From contig JAJOHG010000314.1 in NCBI GenBank assembly GCA_021029095.1, positions 1 to 29,683 of the forward strand: a DNA stretch of 29,683 bases. The letters run 5' to 3'. This document shows, piece by piece, positions 11,014-19,882 of this stretch (positions are counted from its first letter, which is position 1; every line of letters begins with the position of its first letter). Below the pieces are notes generated by a model. The model worked only from the letters and a program-made list of their open reading frames with translations, made no database searches and had not been told where the DNA came from. Origin of the DNA: Phellopilus nigrolimitatus. Its lineage: Eukaryota; Basidiomycota; Agaricomycetes; Hymenochaetales; Hymenochaetaceae. The position numbers and the translations under genes were made by a program.

Positions 11014-11057
11014 TGACTAAAATGCGCATTTTAGTCATCCGCGCATTTTAGTCATCC
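11014..11057. repeat. Perfect 24-bp palindrome and overlapping 17-bp tandem repeat
   Basis: Bases 11014-11037 are a perfect palindrome with half-site TGACTAAAATGC. The unit GCGCATTTTAGTCATCC occurs at 11024-11040 and again immediately at 11041-11057. Two short ATCAAATCC-like units follow. Together with the spaced motif array just downstream this resembles the terminal and subterminal repeats of a DNA transposon, but no transposase is seen. Confidence 0.7.
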
Positions 11058-11088
11058 ATCAAATCCATCAAATTCCCTTCCTCTCTCC

Positions 11089-11241
11089 AAAAGCGGCAAC
11101 TCTGCAGATCCCAAATCCACATCCAAAGCGGCAACACTACAAATCCGACAATGCAGTCTCAAAGCGGTAACAGTGAAAAAACAAAATAAAGAACAGGCTC
11201 AAAGCGGCAACCACAGCCCAAATAAACCCCTAAACTGGCAA
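11089..11241 (+). repeat. Array of five 12-bp motifs (CAAAGCGGCAAC) spaced 30-40 bp
   Basis: Copies: 11089-11100 (first base A), 11124-11135, 11160-11171 (one change, GGTAAC), 11200-11211, and a diverged copy at 11230-11241. Start-to-start spacing is 35, 36, 40 and 30 bp, and the intervening sequences are unrelated. This pattern suits subterminal transposase-binding repeats of a DNA transposon better than a simple tandem repeat. Confidence 0.6.
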
Positions 11242-11364
11242 TCTTCTACAGCACTGATGGGATGCACTTTAAAATATACAGCTTCAAAGTAAACCTCATC
11301 CATGCAATAATCAAATAATCTCCAAGCTGCAATTTAACCTTGAAATGTTCAAACTGTTATCTTA

Positions 11365-11616
11365 CAGGTGACACCAAAAAGTGTTGATGTTTCCCAAAAA
11401 GGGAAGGTGATTCACATCCGCCTGCAAGACGTGCAGTTACACATGCTAAATACATCCACAGAAAATGCTTGAGCACCGGAAAAGCTGTGTCATGCATTAG
11501 CAAACAAACTTGCTGTATTGAAGGAACAAAGGAGAAAAAGTGACCAGTTTGGCGGATGCAAACTGCTTTTTTTTGGGGGGGGGGGGGGGGTGTGTCAAAC
11601 TTTTTGGCACCACCTG
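11365..11616. mobile_element. MITE-like non-autonomous Tc1/mariner-type element
   Basis: The left end reads CAGGTGACACCAAAAAGT and the right end, reverse-complemented, CAGGTGGTGCCAAAAAGT: 15 of 18 positions match and the three differences are transitions. Each end is flanked by TA, the Tc1/mariner target duplication. The element is 252 bp with no coding capacity. Inside are a T8 run (11567-11574) and a G16 run (11575-11590), and a weak internal inverted repeat around the sequence ACATCCGCC. Confidence 0.7.
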
Positions 11617-11659
11617 TATAATTAAAAGAAAAAAATCACTCATAACATTACTAAGCAGC

Positions 11660-11735
11660 AACCCCACGGAGAGTTGTCCAAGAACCCCAGAGAGTCCATG
11701 AACCCAGAGAGTCCCAGGCGAAGCCTGGGACTCTC
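11660..11735. repeat. Degenerate short tandem units ending in a 13-bp hairpin
   Basis: Three related units (AACCCCACGGAGAG, AACCCCAGAGAGTCC, AACCCAGAGAGTCCC) run into a perfect hairpin: arm GAGAGTCCCAGGC at 11707-11719, loop GAA, complementary arm at 11723-11735. The hairpin centre is GCGAAGC, a known very stable DNA mini-hairpin. It may be the end of a mobile element; I cannot assign a family. Confidence 0.55.
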
Positions 11736-12921
11736 GGCTGGTTTGTGTAACACACGCGTCGTTTTTCTGATGTCGCTGTTGAATCTCAGGAAAGAGGTAT
11801 CACTGAGATTGAGGCCTTTCTTTATAACAAAGTTTTCTATGCACCGGCATATAACCTCAATATAAGATCAACTTGTGGAATTTTTGGAGGAAACTCAGAC
11901 TCACAAAAGGAAAGCAGCTACGCGACGTGTTAGCGGCACGTGTCAGCGTACGTAATCGGCTGAAGTTAAAACCGTTCTAACACAGCCTCCGGCTCGCGGC
12001 TACGATGCGAGTAGATGAAGCTGTTGACTTGTTCCTCGACTATTATGCACCGATCGTATTTCAACTTGTACATGGGAACCGCCTCTGCTTAAATTTGCAT
12101 ATCACCAGACTCACCACTGAAATGAGAACTCGGGGTCTAAGTAAATCATGAGTATTCACGTCGCGGCTTCTATCCTCGAGCCGTCTGCCCGTCCCGCTAG
12201 CTGCTCTTTTTCCTTTACTTGACCGAGCCAATTTCTCCTCCAATATGACCAAGGCATCGTTCGAACGGCTCCTGATGTGACAGATTAAATCGTATAGTTA
12301 AAGTTGGTCTTCTACAGATTAGTCGCTGACATTTATTTTTCGCTATCTTAGGCGCACGGCATGCCGCTTACATGCTTGGGGGATGAAGATTTCAGGGAAG
12401 GTTTCTATGCTCCTGGTGAGGGTTTCATCCTTATGTATACCTAATCAATATTTACAGACGGAAGAACGGGCACACGTCAGCTACAGTGGAGATGAGGCCT
12501 GAGTCATGAACTCCTCTTCTCATTTTGCCTCTTTCAACCTTTTCGGATTATGCTTGCTTTGCAGATGCTAGAAGTACTGAGAAGGTACTTCTCTCAGTTC
12601 TATCCGTTGGCGTATAAGTATTGTGATTGATGAGCGAATAACTACGCCTGCAGAACGAGCCGAGTTAGACGTGCAGAACAGATGACAAACAATGTCCTAA
12701 GGAGCACAGCACGGATCGAACTGAGGTAAACGAGGAAGAAAGAAATAGGAAATCAAGATACAAACGAGCAAGGCAGATATACAAAGCAGGACGCGTGGAC
12801 GGCATGTCGTAGTCTGTGGAAAACGATATCAACAGGTACCTTTAGTGGTTCAGAATACCGAGAAGTCTAAATCTTTGGGGGCGCGCAGTGCTCATGAGCT
12901 GCATATGACAAACTTTCCACG
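11736..12921. other. Intergenic stretch without a supported gene
   Basis: No coding sequence could be supported on either strand. An 8-bp-arm hairpin (AGAAGTAC / GTACTTCT) lies at 12570-12592. The right part, roughly 12650-12921, is expected to hold the 3' UTR and poly(A) region of the minus-strand gene that follows. Confidence 0.45.
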
Positions 12922-14460
12922 TTATTCCAGTTCCAGAGCGCCGATGCCGTCAATGAGATAACTATCGGTCAAGGGCCCAAACTCGCGGAACATCTCTATG
13001 AATGCGGGGCACACACGATATTGCTCCCGCCCCCCACCTGCAGCAGACATAAGACATTGTACACTAGGTGAATCAACGGAATGGACTAGACCGACTCACC
13101 ATAGAGGCAAATACATTTTTTTCGTTCGAATATCTTCTTCCACGTATAGAGGATGGAGTCCCACCTAAACCGAAAGAATTCAATGAGTTTCAGTATAAGT
13201 ACATTAGTGGCAAATGGATAGCAGAAGATAGATGACAAGTAATAAATGAAGCAGGCCGAACTCACGCTTCCCTATTATCATGATTTACTCTGGTTAGCTG
13301 ATGTATGGTTTCGAACCAGAATGCGATCTTCGGCACGCTCTCGGGGCATGCAGTGTAGCGGTCTGCGAAAAAGCTGGGCTTGAGAATGCTGAAGCGTGTC
13401 TCTGCCATCCCCCGCCGGAGGTTATACGTCAAACTGAAACTATTTAAAATGACACGGTCTTTCAAAACTTCGTTGAGCTCCAGTTCTTCGGGTGCAATAA
13501 TTTGCCGGAGGACGTCTGCTACATCGCGGAAAGGAATCACCCAAGTCAATGCATCGCCAACCCAGCGTTTACCGAGGACGAAGGTGTCATTGTTGTCTCC
13601 AGGACTTCCAGGAAATCCGAAGGGCAAGTTTGTGACTGTCCATCCACGCGCTATATACTTTTCGATGCCAGGATCATGGTTAACTTCGCGAGTGTCGCAT
13701 GGTAGCATGAGACCCTCCTCAAAAGTACCTTTAGGGTACAACGAGTATGCAGCACGATATGTGATAAGATTCATGACCACAGCTTATTTAAAAAAGCAAC
13801 TTCAGCATTGTTTCTATTAAAGCACCGGTATATATGTGTGTATGTGTGCTTACTAGAATGAAAGCTCAGGATGCATTCCATAGGGGTGTTGTGCGATACG
13901 ATCACCTGCACATCTAATCCTTCAGCTGACTCAAAGTTTAGAACCTGTCTGATACGGTTCATGTGATAGAAGTCCCAGAACGACGCTCGTTCATCGATGT
14001 CCGCTAGAGTAACATCCTCGCGCTGTCTGTGCGCGAGCAGCGCGAGCTGTATTGTGCGAATGCCTTTCGCGATTTGCGCTCCTGAGGGCACGAAGCGATA
14101 TTCCTTCCCACCGTTCTCCACGATCCATTTGCACACCAGCGGTGCATTTTTGCTCGATACATAGAGATCAAGGTCGGAATCGGGGTAGACGGTGCGGTCC
14201 ATAAACTGCAGCGCGTTCGAACCAGACACGACCAGCCCCGTACGCGCCTGGAGAGCACGAAATTTCAAGGGGTCGGAGAAGAATCGTCCAAGATGCTTGT
14301 TGATGTCGAACGTGCGGCGTGCGTAGTGTTGCGCAGCGCGCCGGCCAGCGCGACAGGTTCTGCCGATGCGAAAAATACTAGCTGGAGAGCAGTGCCCGAA
14401 AAGAGAGTCGTAGACAGCATCTCTCTCAAACACTTCGTATATCAGAATGGGCGCATACAT
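12922..14460 (-). CDS. F-box-like / nucleotidyltransferase-like protein of unknown function
   Basis: Exons in transcript order: 14460-13854, 13782-13266, 13164-13100, 13037-12922, giving 434 aa with all phases agreeing (introns of 71, 101 and 62 nt). Residues 1-60 resemble an F-box (SPASIFRIGRTCRAGRRAAQ). Residues 78-100 read VVSGSNALQF...PDSDLDLY: a Gly-Ser (80-81) followed after about 12 residues by D-x-D-x-D (94-98), the arrangement of the nucleotidyltransferase fold (hG[GS]...Dh[DE]h). LDVQVIV (D183) could supply the third acidic residue. The segment PMECILSFHSTVVMN, rebuilt across intron 1, is probably structural. I recall similar uncharacterised proteins as common in Agaricomycetes. Start chosen at 14460 because a TATA box lies 68 bp upstream; an in-frame ATG at 14541 would be too close to it. 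Activity is inferred from the motif only. Confidence 0.8.
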
Positions 14461-14526
14461 GTCGAGGGAACGCGGGCGGTTGGTGAGGGGAAGAAACCAA
14501 GGAACGACTGTGCAACGTAGAAGAAG

Positions 14527-14559
14527 CTTATACGGGTTCAACTGCGTGCACGTGCACGG
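14527..14559 (-). promoter_or_regulatory. TATA box and 14-bp CACGTG palindrome of the nucleotidyltransferase-like gene
   Basis: On the minus strand TATAAGC occupies 14527-14533, about 68 bp before the ATG at 14460. Directly upstream, 14546-14559 is the perfect palindrome CGTGCACGTGCACG, which contains the E-box CACGTG. Confidence 0.5.
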
Positions 14560-15335
14560 AATGGCCCTCCTAACGCGTCGCGACGCGGTGTAATTTATTT
14601 TGCTTCCGAGTCTCGGTCGTACAGACCATTAGCGCCGATGAAAACCATGATTGGATATGTGGGCTGCCTAAATATTAGGGGGTTAGCGAAGTGTGCGTGA
14701 CTAAGGCTTCATTTGTTTTCTTTTATGCTCGAATGTGCAGAGGAAGAGGCTGTAGGAGCAAGCCATCACGACAAGCTCTCAGTGAGACTCTCAGTCTCAC
14801 GGGCGCCACACAGCCATCCGCATTAAGTCACATGATGTGTAAATACTAAACGGGGAGCGAAGCTCCCGCGGCATCAACGAGGGCCAACATGTAATGATAA
14901 AGATGGGCACGAGGATTGAACGCTGCGCTTATTCACTTGAAAGAAATTGACGAAACGGCCGAAGAGCAAGGCCTGAACAGATATGCTCAAGAAAAATCAG
15001 ATTGCATATATAAACAGCAATACAATGGATTTCGTCGAAGCTTTAGCGCGTATAGAAAAAAAAAAATTGATACAGAATACTGAAGGAAGTCGGCGAAGAA
15101 ATCCGCGAATCCGTGTGCAAATAGGGATACAAGATAGATGCAGTCAAGTTTCTGCTGAGTCCATTTCATTCATTCTGAGTCCATAAATCACTGTCCGAAA
15201 CACAAGTCCGAGTCCGAAAATGTCTGTTATTCATCTGCGAGCAAGACATTATGTCAGCACAGTCTGATATGAAATACGGAGGCGTTACGCACCCTTCAAA
15301 TTCATCATGCTCATTTCATCGCTCTCATTCGGAAT
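14560..15335. other. Intergenic stretch with two small hairpins, no supported gene
   Basis: Hairpins: GTGAGACT at 14782-14789 paired with AGTCTCAC at 14793-14800; and GGGAGC at 14853-14858 paired with GCTCCC at 14862-14867 around a GAA loop. The right part is the expected 3' UTR of the minus-strand kinase. A short unit, CTGAGTCCAT, is repeated near 15155 and 15175. I see no tRNA or coding sequence. Confidence 0.45.
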
Positions 15336-16905
15336 TTATCTGAGCAGTGGGACGCCAATCCTGCGTACGGCCCTCCATAGTGTGCTCCTCGCGGACACCT
15401 GCGGTTTGGCTGCAGGCGTCGGAGCCTCTCCAACTGTCATAGGCTTGGTCCGCGCCGGTTGGCGCGCGAGAGCGATGGCTTCGAAGGCAGAGTCCAAGTT
15501 CATTTCGCTGATATCGAGTTCTTCAATTTCGTCGATGTCATCGAGCGCGGCGGGCGCGGAAGCACCGCCGGCATCTGCGGCGTGTGTCTCGGGTGTAATG
15601 GGGCCGTCAGAGTCTGCGTCTGACTCTGCATCCGATTCGTTGGAGGCGAATGAGCTTAGGCTTGAGCCAAACTCCCTGATGAGCTCCTCGTGCTGGGATA
15701 TTGTCATGAGGATTTCGCGTGTGTTGTCGACGTTGTCGAGCAAATCGGTTGTCGCGCGGGACTCTTGGCTCACGGTCGCAGAGCGGTACCCGTGGCCAAA
15801 AACGCCGGTGGGCTGATCGCGCGGGACAACACCGTCGGAGGAAGAAAGCGCTTCGGAATCCAAGACGTCGTAATCGTCAAGCGTCGGCAGCTTGGCATTG
15901 AAGATATTTTCGTAGAGCCTGGGCTTGACCTCGATCTCCTCGGCAGTCGGCACCCGCCAAAATGTCTTGACATTAAGGACACGCTCGCGGAGCTTTGCGA
16001 GGGAGATGCGCTTGCGGGTGTCGACGAAGATGCGCTCGAAGATGTCCTGTGCCTCCTGCGAGACGTAGTACGTTTTGTAGAAGAACTCCTTGCGTCTGAA
16101 GAGGTACCACTTGAAACTGATATCGTCGTTCTGCGCAATTTCCCATGGAGGGCGGGAACGGATGAGGTACATGAGGATGACGCCGAGCGCCCAGATATCC
16201 GCGTGGACGGAGGTGTAGCCATACGCGGGGAAGTCTAGACCTCCGAGAACCTCTGCGATATTTTCATGAGAAACGCAGTGCCGCAGAGGGATGAGAGTAA
16301 AGCGTACCTGGGCTCATGAACGGCGTGCTGCCGGTGTTGAACTCGGCGGTGAGTGGGCGAGTCGTCGCGAGCCCGAAGTCGCCGAGCACGATGCCGGTCC
16401 TCTTGACGAAGATGTTCTCCGGCTTGAGGTCGCGGTGGTAGACACCAGCCTTGTGACATGCGTCGACGGCGTCGATGATCTCGAGGAAGACTTGGCGGAT
16501 GTGATCATCCTCGCCGATGAAGCGGCCTTGTGAGATGTGCTCGAGGAGGTCGCCGTACTCGCAGAGGTCGGTAATGATGTACAATAGGCCGTCACGCCTG
16601 TTTTCGACGACGTCGTGGAGCTTGAGAACGAGCGGGCTCGCTTCCGAGCAGGTCTGGTGAAGGAATGCCTCACGGGTGATGGAACGACGGCGAGCGCCGC
16701 CCTCGTCGGCGCCGCTGTCGATGCACTTGACGGCGTACTCCTTGTCGTCGGTGACGGACTTGGCGCAGTATACAATGCCCCAGGCGCCGCGTCCGATACG
16801 GTGGGTGAGGCGAAGGGCACCGACGACGGGACTCTCGATGACGAGGCCGTCGATGGCGGGGATGGCGGCTGAGCCGCAACCATCGAAGATGCTACTGCGG
16901 TGCAT
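15336..16905 (-). CDS. Ran1/Pat1-type serine/threonine protein kinase (paralogue A)
   Basis: Exons: 16905-16308 (598 nt) and 16252-15336, intron 55 nt, giving 504 aa. Kinase landmarks: Gly-loop GRGAWG 38-43, K60 in YAVKC, HRDLKPEN 157-164, DFGLATT 176-182, and FMSPE 196-200 rebuilt across the intron. After the activation segment come ADIWALGVIL and a C-lobe ending RKRISLAKLRERV. The DFGLATT plus GS-x-x-FMSPE combination is typical of the fungal Ran1/Pat1/Ksp1/Vhs1 group. The remaining C-terminal region is acidic and disordered, carrying DSDGPITPETHAADAG and then an Asp/Glu-rich stretch. All catalytic residues are present, so it should be active. Substrates are unknown. It lies head to head with paralogue B at 18105. 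The first exon has exactly the same length and the intron the same position and phase. Confidence 0.9.
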
Positions 16906-17012
16906 GGTTGCTGGGTGAAGAGATGTTGGAGGGAAAAAAGTGTTAAGTCGAAATGGAGGTGGTATAGGTGTGAAGTCAAGTTGCGATAATTCAGAGTCCA
17001 GAAGTCGTCGCA

Positions 17013-17135
17013 TTATATAGGCAGAAAATAGGACCATGGCCGAAAAAGGACTGCCTGCCAGGCCCGGATGGTTTCAGTTCTTGGGCAGCTTCGAAGTCCG
17101 TTCGGATGAGTGTGGATGAAAAACGAGCCAATTGG
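17013..17135 (-). promoter_or_regulatory. TATA box and CCAAT palindrome of kinase A
   Basis: On the minus strand TATATAA lies at 17013-17019, 108 bp before the ATG at 16905. CCAATTGG, a CCAAT box on both strands, lies at 17128-17135, about 110 bp further upstream, a normal distance for a HAP-type site. Confidence 0.5.
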
Positions 17136-17853
17136 AGAGCCGAACTTTGGACGTGAACGATGAGATATCGCTTTGCATCACAGCACAAAACAATAAGAAT
17201 TATTGTTGTCCTTATTGTCTTTAATGTCTCGGCGATCAGACCGTGATCGACAGTGTGTTCGCTGATCCGGATGCTAAAGGCTAACCCCACAGCGCCGATC
17301 CGAGACACAAATGACAACAAAAAAGCGGAAGCAGTTTTATTGTTTTTATTTTTATTTCTGGCACGAATTCGAAAGCGGCGCGGCACAACTGTTTCGGGAC
17401 GTCATTTTGAAATCCGAGACGACATTTCCTGCACTGCCTGCTGTCGAACTCGCACCACAGAATTAAAAAAATGAGAAGTACTTCCATTTCTTCGTCATCA
17501 TCGAGCTTTGTGTCTCAATGGCACCAGCAGTCGCACTCTGAGAAATTTCTTATACGTCTCGGAGACACGCTGTACGGAGTATAGGCATGAATCCAACTAG
17601 AAGAGCTCTGAGTGTGAGCTTCAGCGTTGCAGTTGAGCTGGCAGCCGGTAAGCGACGGGTATCTGTGTTTTGGATTGGTAATCCGGCACACGCGGCAAGC
17701 TGTAAACTAATTCTCTGCGAGTCTCCTCGAGCTACAGTGGTTAAATCCATGAGACACTAAGTATCTTAAACTCTTTCGTTTTCTCAGAAAATAAAATACT
17801 TTACAATCTTCGGTAGATGGAGTCCAAGTCCCAACCGCAATGGCGTGAATCGT

Positions 17854-17863
17854 ATCACGTGAT
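17854..17863. promoter_or_regulatory. ATCACGTGAT palindrome (E-box) in the kinase intergenic region
   Basis: A perfect 10-bp palindrome with CACGTG at 17856-17861, about 160 bp upstream of the TATA box of kinase B. CACGTG flanked by AT is a typical fungal bHLH site. Use is inferred. Confidence 0.4.
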
Positions 17864-17919
17864 CCAAAGAAGTGCGGAACTGGTGCGCGTCTCGGTTAAC
17901 ACTAGACTCCAACTCCCAT

Positions 17920-17942
17920 GTCGCGGGTCGCGTACCCGCGAC
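17920..17942. promoter_or_regulatory. 9-bp inverted repeat with CGG-N9-CCG
   Basis: Arms GTCGCGGGT (17920-17928) and ACCCGCGAC (17934-17942) are separated by five bases. Inside them CGG and CCG triplets are nine bases apart, the inverted-triplet arrangement bound by many Zn(II)2Cys6 regulators. It lies about 75 bp upstream of the TATA box of kinase B. Confidence 0.4.
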
Positions 17943-18018
17943 AGTGAAGAGCCCGAGACACAGTACGCGGAAGAAGTGTCTGATTTTTTATTGTCTTCAT
18001 CTCAGCCATGTATTCGCC

Positions 18019-18026
18019 TATAAAAA
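18019..18026 (+). promoter_or_regulatory. TATA box of kinase B
   Basis: TATAAAAA, 79-86 bp upstream of the ATG at 18105, a spacing that leaves a leader of about 50 nt. Confidence 0.6.
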
Positions 18027-18104
18027 GTGCTACTATGTCGTCGACTTGTCCTTCACATCCCAACACCCCCCACTTGTTTCGACGAGTTTACTGCACTCAT
18101 CAAC

Positions 18105-19738
18105 ATGCCTCGTGGTGCCGCTTTCGCCAACTCCCCCTCTGCCACCATTCCAGATCTTACTGGCTGTGTCATCAGCAACGACCACCACGACCTCCGCCTT
18201 GCTACCGTCATCGGCCGCGGCGGATACGGCGTTGTCTACAAGGCCGAAGCCGTTGGCGCCCCGCACGAGACCTACGCAGTCAAGTGCATCAACACGTCTG
18301 CTCTGAAGGAAGGAGAGCGCCGCTCCATTTCGCGCGAGATCGAGTTGCAGAGCGCCTGCGCGAAAGCGTCCAAGTCCGTGCTCCGCATAGAAGACGTTAT
18401 GGTTTACGACGAAGAGGGCTATGTCTTCATCATCACCGAGATTTGCGAAGGCGGCGACCTCCTCGATCATCTCCTCAAAGGCGATTTTCTTGGCAAGGAT
18501 GACCTCATTCGCGACGCCTTCGTCCAGATTATCGACGCTGTCGACGCATGCCACCGCCGTGGCGTCTACCATCGTGACCTCAAGCCAGAGAATATCTTCT
18601 GCAAGAAGGACGGCTCTCTCGTGCTTGGTGACTTCGGACTCGCGACTACTTCCCGGAATACTCGGGATTTCAACACAGGCAGCTTGCCATTCATGAGTCC
18701 CGGTACGTTCCGTCTGCCTTTCGGCTCCGCGCGCGGTCCTTTTATCATTTCTCACACACCACCACAGAGGTGCTCGGCGGCCTGGCAAACGAAAGGAAGG
18801 CCTACTCCTCGCCGCGTGCGGACATCTGGTCTCTCGGCGTGGTCCTCCTCAACCTCATCAATGCGAAACTGCCATGGCAAAAGGCGCGCGCCGTAGACAG
18901 GGTAGACAAGCGAGGCAACATTGACGCGTGCTGCGACTTCTTCAGGACGTACCTTTACAACCGCAAAACCTACTTCCACAGCGATGCCTTCAGCATTTCG
19001 CGCGAAGTGGGCGAGATCCTCGGGAGCGTTTTCGCCGTCGACCCGCGCAAGCGCATCTCCCTCGCGGACCTCCGCACGCGCGTCCAGAACACGCGCACGT
19101 TCTACCGCCCGGAGCCGGGCGCCGCGGCGATGTTCAACATGGAGCGCTACGTCAGCAGTGACCTTGACACAGACGAGATCGACTCGCTCGCCTCCACGCC
19201 GTCATCCCCTCTCGATGCTGATGCCGGCGCCGCTCCGCTAAATCCCGTTAAGAACACCTTCCGCGTGCGCCGGAACGCGGACACTTACAATTCACCCCAG
19301 CCGCGCTCGATTTCATCCCCGCGTATGGCCAAGCTGCAGCACCACGAAGCCACCCCACAGACCCCAGTCGACGCTGCCGCGCCGGCCAGGCCCGAACCCG
19401 ATGCTGCAGGCTATGAGGCCGACGCCGCTGCCTTCTCGATTGGCTCCAGCGTCTTCGACTCGGACACAGAGTCCGAGGGCCCCATCACACCCGAGACGCG
19501 CGCCGCGGATGCGAATGCGGACGGTGCGAACGTCGTGGGCCTCGACGACATGGCGGAGCTCGACATCGGCGAGGCAGGCCCCGGGCTGGCAGAGGCGGCG
19601 GCGTCCGTGGTAGCCGTTCTTGTGCAGAACATGGGCAAGGGAAAGGCGCCCGTCCACGCGGCCGGGATGGAATCCGTGCCTGACGAACCACCCGCGTCGG
19701 GCATCGTGTGCAACGCGACAGACGGTGTCGTCGCTTGA
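18105..19738 (+). CDS. Ran1/Pat1-type serine/threonine protein kinase (paralogue B)
   Basis: Exons 18105-18702 (598 nt) and 18768-19738, intron 65 nt, giving 522 aa. Landmarks: GRGGYG 37-42, K60 in YAVKC, HRDLKPEN 156-163, DFGLATT 176-182, FMSPE across the intron at 196-200, then ADIWSLGVVLLNL and RKRISLADLRTRV. The C-lobe has a short insert (around AVDRVDKRGN) that paralogue A lacks. The C-terminal tail is disordered, with SPQPRSISSP and the motif ESEGPITPETRAADA shared with paralogue A, followed by an acidic stretch. Catalytic residues are intact. The match in exon-1 length, intron position and tail motif shows that the pair arose by an inverted duplication. Ran1/Pat1 in fission yeast restrains meiosis and Ksp1/Vhs1 act in nutrient signalling; which role applies here is not shown. 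Confidence 0.9.
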
Positions 19739-19826
19739 CTGGATATTTGATCCTGTGTTTACGAGGTTCGTCGCTCTAAGCTGCTACTGTGCTGCAAAAG
19801 TGCTGACTTGCTCGACAGATTCTCTG

Positions 19827-19882
19827 GACTTACCTGACCGATATTGCAGATTTACCGACTCCTATTGACTTACCTGACCGAT
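19827..19882 (+). repeat. 16-bp direct repeat in the 3' flank of kinase B
   Basis: GACTTACCTGACCGAT occurs at 19827-19842 and 19867-19882, a 40-bp period. It lies about 90 bp after the stop codon and so is probably in the 3' UTR. Confidence 0.6.

Noticed and set aside
11089..11241. CRISPR-like array (12-bp repeats with about 24-bp spacers)
   Set aside because: The repeats are too short and variable, the host is a fungus and no Cas-like gene is present; transposon subterminal repeats fit better.
14885..14975. tRNA on the minus strand (GTTCAATCC box-B-like sequence near 14908)
   Set aside because: No matching 5' acceptor arm, D-arm or anticodon arm can be built upstream.
18893..18945. Possible second intron in kinase B (GTAGAC...TTCAG, 53 nt)
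   Set aside because: Removing it breaks the frame before conserved C-lobe sequence; read through, the region aligns with kinase A.
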